A DNA stretch of 64,000 bases from Phocoena phocoena (taxonomy: Eukaryota; Chordata; Mammalia; Artiodactyla; Phocoenidae): the NCBI RefSeq assembly GCF_963924675.1, contig NC_089220.1, positions 160,865,270 to 160,929,269 of the forward strand. The letters run 5' to 3'. Below the pieces are notes generated by a model. That model searched no databases and had not been told where the DNA came from. It saw only the letters and a program-made list of their open reading frames with translations. Positions 1-12,039 of the stretch are shown here, piece after piece. How positions within the stretch are numbered: position 1 is the stretch's first letter; each line of letters starts with the position of its first letter. The position numbers and the translations under genes are program-made.

Positions 1-175
1 GCCTCTGTCCTTCAGAATTAAGCTTTTCGATCCATTTTCATCTTTTTTCCCTGGGTTTCACTTTCTACTTCTTAACTTATTTGATTCTTTACTGAACTAC
101 ACGAACAGTAGATCTTCTCATGGCTAGAAGTAGAAAAAGTATGATAAAAATATATTGCTTCTAAAGGATGAATGA

Positions 176-212
<37 letters not shown>

Positions 213-1324
213 CATATATGCTGTTTTATAGCTTCTTTTTCTTTTCGCAAATAAGCATTTTTTCCTTTTGTTCCACTTTCCCTGCCAGGGAAACTCATTC
301 CTCTACTAAGTGAAACAACATGAAAGAAAAGAAAGGATGCCGTGACTTACAGACCCTTGTTAAGTGACCAGACTAGAGTAGCCAGCGTAGTGGATGAGAA
401 GACGGATGTGGAGTTTCTGGGTTGGATCTCATCTTCGTGGAATTGAAAGCAGTTCTTCTCACCTCTCTGTTCCATTCTCCTGCTTAGAGAATGGAGGCGA
501 AATTCCTTTCTCTCCCTTCACCAAGGTTATATCTGGTGGACGGAAATCTACTTTTAAAGAAGAGCACTCTATAGATCATATGTCTGTCTATCCCCAACTT
601 TCTTCAATGGTCTCAAACTAAACAATAAGGCTCCTTTGTCTACATAAAACCATGAACATTTCCTGGCAATTCTAACATTTGAATATTCAAGATACATTTC
701 CTGCATTGCCAAAGATGCACAGAAATGCTACAAAAATCCTTTTCTCTGGCCATACTCTTTAGATTTTTGGTGTTGAAAATGTAATAAATCAGTATCCAGT
801 TCATTGGAATATTTTATTTTGTGTGTGTTTCTTGTGCTCAGCCATCTACGTCTTTACAGGGAGTGTTGAGGATTGGTTGGTGTGTTGAAATCCCAACATC
901 ACCGCCTTTCCTCTTAGCCCACGATTACCATTCTTCGCTTGAACAACAATCCCCCTTGTTATCATGTGTCTCCATTTGTCTCACATAATTTGCCTCATTT
1001 TCTTCATTTTGGGAGCTTCCATAAATATCCTTGAAGTCTAACTAGGCTTAGCAAGAAGGGAAAATGTGTTGGACACCCAACTGTAGGAGACATGATTGCA
1101 GAATGCTTTTGTTCAGGATTCTTATTTCTGAGATTAAGAGGGCGTGACGCTGAGACAGAGATTATGAAAGAATACCCACGCCACACAAACCCAGAGGAAG
1201 AGTTCTAATGACGTTACTCGTTGGCACTTTGACATTTTCACCATCATTTCTCGCTTGCCTGGGCTGCTGAAAAAGCCTCCTACCAGCTCCCAGCTCCCTC
1301 TTTTTCCCCATGAAATAGCCAAAG
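1..1324. other. Unique sequence, no gene seen
   Basis: I see no exon with flanking splice signals and no repeat family I can name, apart from the TG microsatellite annotated separately. The open frames here are short (60-75 codons), have no recognisable domain and overlap on both strands, as expected by chance. Confidence 0.6.
178..211 (+). repeat. (TG)n microsatellite
   Basis: About 17 uninterrupted TG units, followed by GACATATATG. An uninterrupted run of this length is likely to be length-polymorphic. Confidence 0.97.
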
Positions 1325-1800
1325 TGATCTTTTAGAGTAAAAATCAGATTGCATCACTCACCATCCAAGTCTTCAATTCCTCACCATTACACTGAGGATG
1401 AAGTTCTAACTTCAACTTGGCTGAAAGACCCACTTCACTGGGGCCCTGTCCTTCTCGGCTCCTAGCTCCACCACCCACCTCCTCCCTTGCTTTTCAGCAC
1501 CTTCTGATCTCACACCTCCACTGGGCTTTTATGTCTGACGTTTCTCTTGATGTCATTCAGGTCTACATGTGGATGTTACCTCTCAGACAAATGCACATCT
1601 GTCCCCTCTGCTTTACCCTGCTTTTCTTTTCTTCATAGAATCACCTGAAATTACGTTAAACTATTAGTTTGTTTTTTAAATGTCTCTTTTGAGAACAGGG
1701 ATTTTTTGGAATTATTCACCATTGTCTTCCCAGGAGCTAGAACCACACCAGGCACATACTCAGTGCTTAATAAACATTTGTCAGATAAATGAATAAATTC
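1325..1800 (+). repeat. L2 LINE 3' end, sense
   Basis: The order of landmarks matches the 3' end of L2: 'cagattgcatcactca', then 'cttcaattcctcaccattaca', a pyrimidine-rich middle, and finally a tail of the 'cacatactcagtgcttaataaacatttg' type with ATGAATAA. The copy is diverged. A long-form CHR SINE sits 26 bp beyond its end. Confidence 0.75.
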
Positions 1801-1826
1801 TTATATAAACATTATACAAGCTTCTT

Positions 1827-2164
1827 TTTATTTATTTATTTTTGGCTGCAGTGGGTCTTCGTTGCTGTGTGCAGGCTTCCTCTAGTTGCAGCGAGGGGGG
1901 GCTACTCTTGGTTGCAGTGCACAGGCTTCTCATTGCCGTGGCTTCTCTTGTTGCGGAGCACAGGCTCTAGGCCTGCGGGCTTCAGTAGTTGTGGCACGTG
2001 GACTCAGTAGTTGTGGCTCCCAGGATTTAGAGCACAGGCTCAGTAGTTGTGGCACACAGGCTTAGTTGCTCCACGGCATGTGGGATCTTCCCGGACCAGG
2101 GCTCGAACCCATGTCCCCTGCATTGGCAGGCGGATTCTTAACCACTGTGCCACCAGGGAAGTCC
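1827..2164 (-). mobile_element. CHR-type SINE, long form
   Basis: On the minus strand this begins GGACTTCCCTGGTGGCAC and continues through the tRNA-like B box region (reverse complement of 'gggctcgaaccc'). It then has several 'caactactgagcc'-type modules and a tail seen here as a T-rich start. It is flanked by a 14-bp direct repeat TATACAAGCTTCTT at 1813-1826 and 2165-2178, which is a target-site duplication. The element is complete at both ends. Confidence 0.95.
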
Positions 2165-2178
2165 TATACAAGCTTCTT

Positions 2179-3144
2179 ATAGCCAGTGTCATTCTTCTTC
2201 AGAGGGGAAAATATAAACGTTAGTCTCATTTTTTATGAATGAGCTGTTTTTGGAAGATAAAATCATTTTGTTATCGATTTATACGAAACCTGTTCATTCA
2301 CTTCACAGGAAGTTTCTACATTATTTTCTCCCCAATAAAGCTGAGGATCCTCAAGCCTGAAAATGAAAGAGTTCATCATCCACCTGGCAATTCTTCACTA
2401 ACTTTTGACACAACAAAGAGGAACTAAGATAGAGATGATGACTCCTTGGGTACACAGGAACAAGAGGGGGAAAGAGCAAAGGCAGTGGTAGCATATAAGT
2501 GGATCAGCTTTGTCCTTCTTCTGTCTGGCCCTAGAAGAAATATCAAGATGCTGGCAGAACTCCTAGTAATTGAACCCAAGACTGCCAAAGCTGTGACTGG
2601 ATGTAGTTGAGGGGAAAAGAGGTAGCTTTCCTTTGATTCCATGTTTACTTATTGCAAAGTTGATAGGGCTACAGTAATATTTATCACTCCAGAAGACCTT
2701 ATTGAAAGACACTGAGAGAAAAGTCTAAACTTAAACTTTCTTAGAAATGACCCTGGGAGAGCAGGGTGTTCTTTCATTATAACAAATTATTCTAGGAAGA
2801 ATCAAAGGAAAAAAAAATGCTGTTCTCATTATCAGTGAACCTAACAGAGAACATTTTTCTCCAGACATTGTTTTGTTGGCATTTGATGAGAATTTACCAT
2901 ACCAAGAATTCACAGATTCAGGTCTGCCAGGACCAATCTGAATTGGTAAAGAGAATGTTCTTGATTTTCGTTGGAATTTATAATTATCCAGTAGAATTAT
3001 GCTAGGGAGTCAGTCTCTGAATGGAATCAACCAATCCAAACTTACAGCATTTTACAAAGGGTCATAATGCACCACAAAGATATTTGCAAGCTCCATATAC
3101 TCACATGTTGTTAGGACCCTGAATTCTTCATTCTCCCGCTACTT
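2179..3144. other. Unique sequence, nothing recognised
   Basis: No gene or nameable repeat is seen. Open frames of 60-72 codons occur on both strands without domains. Confidence 0.55.
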
Positions 3145-3225
3145 CATTAATTTAGTAACTTTATTCAATAAACATTCAGTAAACACCTACTGGCACCAGG
3201 GACCACACCAGGTCAGGGGATGCCA
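3145..3225 (-). repeat. L2-type 3' end fragment
   Basis: The motif 'ttcaataaacattcagtaaacacctactggcaccaggga' resembles the reverse complement of the L2 3' tail ('...gcctggcacatagtaggtgctcaataaat...'). It is short and diverged, so family assignment is tentative. Confidence 0.4.
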
Positions 3226-4030
3226 ACGTATATTCTTTTTCTCGTATAGTTTAGAATCTCGTTTATTTTGAACTTTCCTATCATGTGGCAGAAAATTTGT
3301 CTGGGAAAAAAATAGGAATTTTCCTCACGGAGAGTAAACAATACATTTAGCACTCTTGGTGGAAATCAAGTGGAAAATGACAGCTAAGACACAGAATGAC
3401 ATTTCTTAGATTTAATTTTGGTCTCAGTGTAGTACGGATTGAGCAAGACTGAACTATGGACCCAAGATTTAAGTTCATCAGTTAGTTTTCTTTTCTTCCA
3501 ATGCTACGTACTTCACCTCTGAACTCAAGCCAGCAGTTTCCCAAATGTTTGTGTACTCAGGACATAGGCGACATGCAAGAGGAAAAGTCTTACCCAAATA
3601 TTGCATTATTATTAAAAATGACACACAACAAGGGCACCGGAAGCCCTTTTCTTTAATTTGGTAAATTGTTAATTCCATAATATTGTAAATGTTGGATACA
3701 TTTGTTAGACTTCTTGACCCTCCCCAAGCTGGGAAGCTATATTTGCTTCTTCCTATTGCAAAGTAAGAGGGCACAGAGTCCTATGGTCTGGAGTGGACAG
3801 GTTCTGGGATTGCAGGCATCAGAGGTATAGAATTCCGGACTTGCAAACTCCTGAGGATAATTGCTGACTCTCTCAAAGGTGACCAGAGTGTATGGATTTT
3901 TGTCCCTTTATCGGACAGAGTTGAGAAACTGTTGCCAAGCACACTGCATTGCATTCTGAAACACACACACCCAAAGCTGAGTTTTTCCCTCAATGTTTCA
4001 TTTTGCCCACTTAAATCTAGAATATTTGAA
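3226..4030. other. Unique sequence, nothing recognised
   Basis: No gene, RNA or clear repeat is seen. The 98-codon minus-strand frame at 3478-3774 has no domain, signal peptide or neighbouring splice pattern that I can recognise. Confidence 0.5.
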
Positions 4031-4040
4031 CTGGAAGGAT

Positions 4041-4257
4041 TTGTTTTGTTTTGTTTTGTTTTTTTGCGGTACGCGGGCCTCTCACCGCTGTGGCCTCTTC
4101 CGCTGCGGAGCACAGGCTCCGGACGCACAGGCCCAGCGGCCATGGCTCGCGGGCCCAGCCGCTCCGAGGCATGTGGGATCCTCCCAGACTGGGGCACGAA
4201 CCCGTGTCCCCTGCATCGGCAGGCGGACTCTCAAGCACTGCGCCACCAGGGAAGCCC
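4041..4257 (-). mobile_element. CHR-type SINE, short form
   Basis: Minus-strand copy whose tail is a (TTTTG)n/T run at its left edge and whose head is the reverse complement of 'gggcttccctggtggcgcag'. A 10-bp direct repeat CTGGAAGGAT lies at 4031-4040 and again at 4257-4266, the first base overlapping the element end. The insertion splits an older MIR-like sequence. Confidence 0.95.
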
Positions 4258-4264
4258 TGGAAGG

Positions 4265-4390
4265 ATCTTTAAAAGAGACAATTTAACCCAACTCCTCTAA
4301 ATGCCCCAAGGCCACTCAGTGAATTAGCAGAGAGGCTGAAGCTAGAACTCAGAGCATTTGGGTCCCAAACCATTGCTTACCTTAGGATGA
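4265..4390 (-). repeat. MIR-like fragment, antisense
   Basis: The string 'tgccccaaggccactcagtgaattagcagagaggctgaagctagaactcagagca' follows the antisense MIR core pattern ('cttgcccaaggtcacacagctagtaag...'). Part of the same old repeat may lie left of the SINE, ending at 4040. Confidence 0.5.
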
Positions 4391-5494
4391 GGCCTGGTTA
4401 AGATGCTCTTGGAGCCCTTCTAAACACCCATTGAACAGCCCAACGTCATGGACGTAAAAAATTCACATACGGTCTTTATTTTCTGCAGCTCATCTGAGAC
4501 CCTGGGGAAAGGTTTTCATTACTTTGAGTCATGGTGGGATCTAATACTTTAATTTGTTTAAGCCCCATGAAGTTCAAAGGTTACAAATGGAAGAGGGGTG
4601 AAAGGTTATAGGGGGTTCTTTTCTCAGTCCTTTCAAGCAGGTAAAGGTTACATAGGGAAGACACACAGTGATGGTCAACGGTAACAAGCTGCCAGTTACC
4701 AGCTCTGGCACTGTTAGGAATCTGGGTGCCCAGGATAAGTCAAAAAGCAGTGCTGGGAACCAAGAATGAAGACGCCCTTTCAAGCTGAGGTAAATCTTTA
4801 CATTTGGAGTACATTGAGATACAAGGTGCTCTTTCTCTAGGCTTCCAACAGCAGTTGAGGTTCTCTAAGAACAAATGGGGGTTTTTTTTTGCATTTGAAA
4901 GGTTCCCTGACAATAAGATGGGGGAACTGTGTCTCCATACCCAGGAAGCCCGGGAGAATCTTTTTCAGTTATTTTGGGATTCTGGAATATATCTTATGCC
5001 TGCTTTTTCAGTTTAAAAAATAAAATGGTTGGGGGGCATGGCTGGGGTCTCAGTTTCTGAGATGGATACTGATACTTGATCTGGTAAGGAAGACTTGATA
5101 CTTCATTGCAAGGCCTTGTGTCCATCTGGACCCAGGCTCACACTGAGTAACAAAGGGAGATCAAGTTCAAACATGTAGGCCTGGGTGAGAGTGAATATTA
5201 GGAATCCTCCCCAGGTCTTCATGTGAGGAAAGAATGAGTCTAGAAGGCTTTTTTCTCCTGACACGTCTGTCTCCTCTTTCATCCATATCTTTTTCATTCC
5301 TGTCTCGGAGAAAGAGATATCCGATTTTTATTTATTTATTTATTTATTTATTTTGCCAAGGTCAACTCACTCACTTCCTGGCAAACTTGACTTGATCCTA
5401 CCTAGTTATATCAATTAATTCTCACTGTTTCCCTATCTCATTAAGCCCTTCTTTTCTGCCTACAGTCTCATTTAAGCCTGATTTGAAAGGTCGT
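4391..5494. other. Unique sequence with a (TTTA)n run
   Basis: Nothing gene-like is seen. A (TTTA)n microsatellite lies at about 5325-5354. Confidence 0.6.
5325..5354 (+). repeat. (TTTA)n microsatellite
   Basis: About seven TTTA units in a row, preceded by 'ccgatt' and followed by 'ttgcc'. No SINE head is visible on either side, so it is not obviously a retroelement tail. Confidence 0.9.
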
Positions 5495-5705
5495 GTGAGG
5501 CTAGAGTCATGTAAACCCGAGTCTGAATCCTGTCATTTGACGGCTGTGTGTCCTTGAACAAATCATTCCTCTCTTAGCTTCCTCATTTAAACTGAGAATA
5601 ATAATAGAATCTATGTTTTCAGGGTTTTTTAACAAGATAAATGATAATGTATATGTAGTACCTGCCATATAATATAGACTTAATAAACAGTAGTAATTGG
5701 GTTTT
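5495..5705 (+). repeat. MIR SINE, sense
   Basis: The landmarks run in MIR order: 'agagtcatgtaaacccgagtctgaatcctg', 'ggctgtgtgtccttgaacaaatca', 'cttcctcatttaaactgagaataataata', then 'agtacctgccatataatatagacttaataaacagtag'. This is an old tRNA-derived SINE with an L2-like tail. Confidence 0.75.
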
Positions 5706-6524
5706 TTTGCTGTTATTATTATATAAGTAATATAATAGTATATTATTAGCATTAATAATTTAGTATATCTCATCTCCTGCTAGACAAAAATCTCCTTTCA
5801 TATATGGGAGCATTTCTTCTTCATTGCTTGAGAGTATCTGTCATAATGTTGTGATGTAACATATCTTCACTAAGTGTTTATTGAGCAAATGTGCCAACAA
5901 TTTGCTACAATGATTTGAGAAGTGTGAAAGTTTGGTTTGGATGTCCAAGGCTTTAGCCATTTGTCCTTTTTGACATTTGTTTCATAATTGAGTAAGGCTT
6001 AAGCTATTTGTGGTAATTTGCTAGTGGCTCAGAAGTCTCAGTGGCATAAAAAGTTGTGGTCCAGGGCCTGCATAAAATGTATGACTTTTGGTGTTCATGG
6101 ATACTAAGAAAGTGGGACTAGTAAGCTATCATTAGGAAGAATAACAGGATTTCAATGCACACGAAGATCCCAATTTTTGTTCTTGAAAGAAGAGTGAGAC
6201 TCAGCTTTTCATTGTCTTGCCTTGAATTACATAAGACAGCACCATGTGGGATCTGGAGCACACCCTTCGGATCATATGGCCAGAGTTTCTCAAAGTGCTT
6301 CCAAGTATGCTATTTGTTATGCAAAGAAAACAGAGGAAGAGGTCCGTGGCCAAATCACTTTGGGGAATTTTGGCAATAACAAACATAAGCAAGTTCCTTT
6401 ACTACAGGATTGTGAATATCCTACTGGAGATACAATGTATAGTGATTTCCAAATTCATTTGCCCAAGGAACATTGTTTTTCAGAGTATGTCTCAGGATTA
6501 TTGTCAAGAGTGATCTGCTTCTAG
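5706..6524. other. AT-rich unique sequence
   Basis: An AT-rich tract (about 5700-5770) is followed by ordinary sequence. A weak L2-tail-like string 'cttcactaagtgtttattgagcaaatg' is near 5866. Three overlapping frames at 6155-6524 lack any recognisable domain. Confidence 0.5.
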
Positions 6525-6640
6525 CCTCTTTGTTTAATAGATGTGGAAATCAAGTTCCAGAAAATTAATTTGCCAAGGGTTGCTCAGCAGTGGAGCACAA
6601 AGAATCTAGACGTCTTTATCCTTATCTGAAATTAGTCTTA
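6525..6640 (-). repeat. MIR fragment, antisense
   Basis: 'atagatgtggaaatcaagttccagaaaattaatttgccaagggttgctcagcagtgg' matches the reversed MIR core pattern ('acagatgaggaaactgaggctcagag...cttgcccaaggtcac'). Confidence 0.55.
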
Positions 6641-9640
6641 CTATTTATTTTTGTTTTCTTGGAGGAATAATAAAATTCACATATGAATGTCTTACAAGCT
6701 TACACTAAAAATATCACAGCTAACTTTTGAGAATTAAACACATTAATAATAATGAAATTATTTTTCCGTGAAATTGGGAATACAATTACTTCCAAAGTTC
6801 TATTAGGAAAATTGGTAACTGTTTTATTTTTTTTTTTTTACTAGAATTCCCCAAACAAATTTCTCTGATATTTTACTCATTATTTTTATAATTAGGCATA
6901 AAACGATTCATGCTTTATCCATAATTTAACAGATCCTTTTGGTTATTTCCAAATAAGATTAGTCTTCCTGCATATTATAGATAAGCAGTCAGTCATTTGT
7001 GACATAACGGTCTTCTTAAAAATAATTAGGTTTGCAATGTGATATTTAGAATTTCTCAAACTGTCTGATAAAAATAATCAAAAATTCATAAGAAATGTAA
7101 AAATCTGCTGTCAGTGTGATGAAACTAAAAGAGTGTGAAAGTCAGGTTATAGCATTTCACTCACTGCAAGACTGTTTCTCTAGCGGCATGGTTTTCAAAC
7201 TTTTAACCAAGCGTAGCTAATGTCCACTAGTTTCTCACTAGATTAAAAAAAAAAAAGACAGTTTAGGATCTGAGTCCAAGATAATCTTTAAAGAAAATCA
7301 TTGTGTGTTGTTATTGGTGATGTTCTAAGTACACTGACCACAGGCCACTGGAGCAGGTGATGAGTATCTTTACACATACTGGCTTCTCCACACGTAAAAA
7401 CCAATGACTAGAAAACCATCAATTGAACCAGCAAGGTTCAGTTGATAAAGGTTACTTGGGCCTTTGTTACTGCAACAGGAAGTAGACTTTCAGTACCTTC
7501 TCCTCTTTGGATTATGGGAGACAATCTTCATCCATATAGTTGGAAGCACATAGGTCACCTTTCCAAGCAATAATGCTAAAGACCGCAGCACGGAGGGGCT
7601 GGGGGCCGCCCTCAGACACAGTGCAGGGAATACGGACACTCAGTTACCCCGGGAAGCTTTTGTTTTTCCCTGGAAAGTTGTGCCATTACTTGTAAATGAG
7701 GGATGCCCAGCTACCTAAGCTAAAGAATATCTCTTAAATTTTAAAACAAGTATTGGACAGTAAGAGGGACGTTGTTATATCTGTGCTGTTGGCTGGGAAA
7801 AATTACTTAGACGTTCTTGGGTTTCTGAGAGTATTTAGAATTGGTATTTGTTTAGAGACTTCTTGAAATGAATGTGCCAGAAAATGTGTGTCTAAGAACA
7901 GAACTTGAGATCTGAGGTATGAGAAGGTTATGAGCCTTGTGAGTTAAAACGCTGGCCACTGACCAGCTCATTACTTCATCTGTCTTTTTGTCAACCTCCG
8001 AATGTACAGCCGAGTGCACCAGGTGGATGTTTTCTATGTAGTAGCCCTGATTGGGCTGTTCCTGAATCTCCAAATGAACTAGAGGCAGCATCCAGCGCAG
8101 GTCCTGCACTTCTCAGCATCTCTAGTTGCTGTGGTATCAGGTGTCTTGTACATTCTCGATAAATACTTGTTAATTGGTTGATTGATTAGCTTCTGACTTC
8201 ACCCTTTAGCCTCAGCAGCTAAGTTTCTCTCTCGAGTCTCAGGACTCTCTCTAAACTCTATATTTTCCTCATATTTAGCATTCATCTGGTGTCCCCCCAA
8301 GCCATTCTGTTATTTCAGATACTGCCGTAGCAGGATTTCTAGATACCGAAGACTCTTTTTTTTTTTAACAACATAGAAGGGAGATTGAGAATCACAAGTA
8401 TGCTGCCAGCCCTGGAACGTTTGCCTAGTGACCTAATTTCATGGGCATTTGCCAGGCCGGCTCCGTGGAAGAAATCCAGTCCTATTCCTCCGGTTTCCTT
8501 GGGTGATTCAGCTGACACGCCCCACAGCCATCTTCTTCACATTGTTGTGACCTTCAAGATACTCTCCCCTGAATACTGCTCTATTTTAATTTTGCTATAT
8601 AAAAAACCAATAAGAAAGAAAGGTGTACTAATTTATGTGGCTTAGGCAAATTTACACAGTATAAGGAGCTTAACTCAAATGGTATTTCTTACACTGAATT
8701 ATGACAGACACTTGTTTCTTATTACTCTAGACTTCTGTCACGTGTATTTTGGATAATTTCAGAAGTTTATCAGTGTAATTTATCCGGTACCTTATCTAGA
8801 CCTTGTTCCATAAGATGTGAGTTACTTATTGTCTGTCACAGACTTTCATGTGCCTTCTTGTCTCTTTTTTGCCCACTAGTTCCTTCTAAAGCCAGATCTA
8901 CAGTTATTTTAGACATCACGGTCCATTTGACATGGTAGTATATTGATCTGACATTCTCTTCAGAAAGCCAATACCAAAGTACCGTGTGTTAATACACTAA
9001 GAATTGTACGCTAATTCTGTTCTGTCTACAAGCGTATAACCTTTTCTGAAGAACACTCTACCTATTTTATCCCTCCATCTGGAAGTACTGCAATGGCCTT
9101 TGGCCAAAAGCAATGAAGTTGTGACTTTCTTACTTCTCTATAGCCTGCCCAGGGACATTAATGAAAGAAAAGTAAACCTACTCTATTATCCCAAATGGCT
9201 TTTCAAATAATTAGGAGATTTTAATAATAGTGTCCCGCTGATGCTCTCAGGTTTCCCACAGGCACTGCAGCATTTCCGAAGTGAATAAGATTGCACCGAT
9301 GCTTCAGGAGAGAAGACCTCACTCTCACTACCCATGACCTTCAATTCCTACAAATGCTGAAAACGGCACCGGGCATCCCATTACCGAAATGGATTGTCTG
9401 GCATCAACTTTGCAGTTTTGGAGTCTAACACCATTTTGTGGTGATATCTTTGAGAGAAGAAGTGATCAAATTTTTAAAGAGGCAGAGACTTTTGAGAAGG
9501 TTGGAATTTTGACATTTTGGTTTTTTCCAAGCTGGTCCCCCAAATCATTGAGTCACCTCCAACTTCTCTATATAGAAGGTGATGAAAATAGATGGCAAGA
9601 CCTTAGGTATTTCAGAGGAGTAAAGGGATTATGTTAAAGT
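6641..9640. other. 3 kb of unique AT-rich sequence
   Basis: I see no exon, RNA gene or young repeat. A weak L2-tail-like string ('ggtgtcttgtacattctcgataaatacttgttaattgg') lies at about 8135-8180. The open frames at 7852-8109, 8385-8645 and 9389-9637 have no recognisable protein signature. Confidence 0.5.
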
Positions 9641-9741
9641 GACCTCAAAATGAATCCACAGCCTTGAAAGTACAAACTCATAACTAGCAACTCCACTACT
9701 AAAAGTTCATCCTCAGTAAGTAGAATCAATAATACATACAC

Positions 9742-10143
9742 GGGACTTCCCTGGTGGCGCAGTGGTGAAGAATCCGCCTGCCAATGCTGGGGACACAGGT
9801 TCGAGCCCTGGACCGGGAAGATGCCACATGCGTGGAGCAGCTAAGCCCGTGCACCACAGCTACTGAGCCTGCACTCTAGAGCCCACGATCCACAACTACT
9901 GAGCCCACATGCCGCAACTACTGAGCCCGTGTGCTGCAACTACTGAAGCCCGTGCACCTAGAGCCTGTGCTCCGCAACAAGAGAAGCCACCACAATGAGA
10001 AGCCTGCGCACCGCAACGAAGAGTAGCCCCTGAGTAGCCCCTGCTCGCCACAACTAGAGAAAGCCCACGTGCAGCGACAAAGACCCAATGCAGCCAAAAA
10101 TAATAAAGTAAAAAGAATAAAAAATTTAAAAACCTAAAAAAAG
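9742..10143 (+). mobile_element. CHR-type SINE, long form
   Basis: Complete plus-strand copy. The head is GGGACTTCCCTGGTGGCGCA, the B box lies in 'ggttcgagccc', and at least four 'caactactgagcc'-like modules follow. The end is 'gacccaatgcagccaaaaataa' with an A-rich tail. Near-identical 14-bp direct repeats (AATAATACATACAC at 9728-9741, AATAATGCATACAC at 10144-10157) mark the target site. It carries a short internal duplication ('gtagcccctga/gtagcccctgc', about 10022-10045). Confidence 0.96.
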
Positions 10144-10410
10144 AATAATGCATACACACATTTAAATACAAGGATAATCATCACAGTGTTCTTTATAATA
10201 CTGACATTTTGGAAGCAAATATCCAGCAATAGGAAAATGGTTAAACAATGGAACACACTATAGCTATAAAACATTTTGTTGTAAAATATGTTTATTGACC
10301 TTCACAATATTTTACTTGAAATAAAAAAGCAGATTATAAAATAGTTCCTATCATGAATTTTTTTTAAGAAACAGTGACATATTAACATGGTTGATGTATT
10401 AAAGATGGGG

Positions 10411-10624
10411 TTTTTTTTGTTTTTTTTTTTTTGCGGTACGCGGGCCTCTCACTGTTGTGGCCTCTCCCGCTGCAGAGCACAGGCTCCAGATGCGCAGGCT
10501 CAGTGGCCATGGCTCACGGGTCCAGCCGCTTCGCGGCATGTGGGATCTTCCCCGACCGGGGCACGAACCGGTGTCCCCTGCATCAGCAGGCGGACTCTCA
10601 ACCACTGCACCACCAGGGAAGCCC
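10411..10624 (-). mobile_element. CHR-type SINE, short form
   Basis: Minus-strand copy with a T-rich left edge (tail) and its head at the right ending in 'ccaccagggaagccc'. The direct repeat AAAGATGG at 10401-10408 and 10625-10632 marks the insertion, which lies within the L1 3' UTR-like sequence. Confidence 0.95.
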
Positions 10625-10774
10625 AAAGATGGTATTTTTTTAAATTTTGTCTGCATTTTCTGATTATTCTATAGGAAATATGTAGTATTTATCAAAAAAA
10701 AGGAAAGGAGAAAATAGGATGTATTACAATTCATATTAAAATATGTTCTCCTCTTTCTTTTAAATAAGACTTTA

Positions 10775-10985
10775 GGGGCTTCCCTGGTGGTGCAGTGGTT
10801 GAGAGTCCACCTGCCGATGCAGGGGACACTGGTTCGTGCCCCGGTCTGGGAAGATCCCACATGCCATGGAGCGACTATGCCCGTGAGCCATGGCCGCTGA
10901 GCCTGCGCGTCCGGAGCCTGTGCTCCGCAACGGGAGAGGCCACAACGGTGAGAGGCCCACGTACTACAAAAAAAAAAAAAAAAAA
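10775..10985 (+). mobile_element. CHR-type SINE, short form
   Basis: Plus-strand copy with head GGGGCTTCCCTGGTGGTGCA and a tail of more than 20 A. The 13-bp direct repeat AAATAAGACTTTA occurs at 10762-10774 and 10986-10998. It lies head-to-head with the copy at 10411-10624, 150 bp away. Confidence 0.96.
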
Positions 10986-10998
10986 AAATAAGACTTTA

Positions 10999-11319
10999 AA
11001 GGGGAGTGGAGTGCAGTGTCACAAAGGTGGATAAGAATGCCCTGATCAGCCTCTGGCACCCTAACATGAGGGGAGAGGGGAAGAGGGGTTGCTTTGAAGA
11101 GGAAGAATGGGGCAAGTAAGCAATTTCTTAGCTTGAACAGAGAGGTGCAGTACTTCTGTGCGTCTGTTCATATCCAACCCCACAGGGTGTGATGTCTCTA
11201 GATGTCAGGGGAGGGAAAGAGGCAACAGTTTCCAAACACCATCAGTGGAGAACATTTTCAAGGTGTTGGCTTCTAAGAAAGTTTCCAGAAGGAATACCAT
11301 GACTTTTCAAGAACACGTG

Positions 11320-11377
<58 letters not shown>

Positions 11378-12039
11378 CACAGAGGCACACAAAGAGGTGA
11401 CAGCATTTCAATTTCTACCTCCTAGAGTAAGTAGATACCATTAGTTGGGAATTTTATCCACTTACTTCTTCATCTGTCCTTTTGTCCTTTTCTCTTGTAC
11501 AGAAGAATGAGTTTCCTTTTGAAGAATAGTCCCTTCCCCTCTGCCCTTTACCCTGACACCTCCCACCTCCTAAAGAACCTTGTTCTTTAGACCATTTCGG
11601 CCCTTAAGAAATCTAGTACCTACAGACATGTTTGTGTCCAGAAAAAAAGTTTGAATTCAAAATATAAATAATGAAAATCAAATGTAATAAATAACAGAAT
11701 GTATATAAAATGTAACATTATGTCAGCATTGTGAACTTAATATTCATGAACAATTTCACTCCATTTGAAAACAATTTGTGAGTTGGATGTTCTCCATTTT
11801 CCAAAATCCCGACTATGCACATTAAGTGTTGATCAAGAGACTGAATTATAAATTGAGTTATCTAGAGCCAACTCATTTTGAAAGCAAAATTATAAGCATC
11901 ATTTTACTTTTTTGCTTTGTGAAAAATGTACTTAACGTGAGTGACTGGTGTATTTTAATATGTTTGATCTGAGGTCAGGAAGGACCTCAGTACTGAGAGT
12001 GCCGGGGCTAGTAGCCCAGCTGCTCCATAAGCTATGTGC
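10999..12039. other. Unique sequence with a CA repeat
   Basis: No gene is seen. It contains the (CA)n run at 11327-11369 and AT-rich sequence around 11640-11960. Confidence 0.55.
11327..11369 (+). repeat. (AC)n microsatellite
   Basis: About 21 uninterrupted AC units, then a short TATATA stretch. Confidence 0.97.

Larger units (their letters stand above)
9645..10765 (+). mobile_element. L1 LINE 3' part, split by SINEs
   Basis: Two flanking pieces join across a SINE. The left piece (9645-9741) carries 'ctagcaactccactactaaaagttcatcc'. The right piece (10158-10410) carries 'acaaggataatcatcacagtgttctttataatactg' and 'aaaatggttaaacaatggaacacac'. Both follow the end of L1 ORF2. A 3' UTR-like string 'ttttttaaattttgtctgcattttctg' occurs at 10636-10662. 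The copy is 5'-truncated and non-coding. It hosts the SINEs at 9742 and 10411. Confidence 0.75.
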
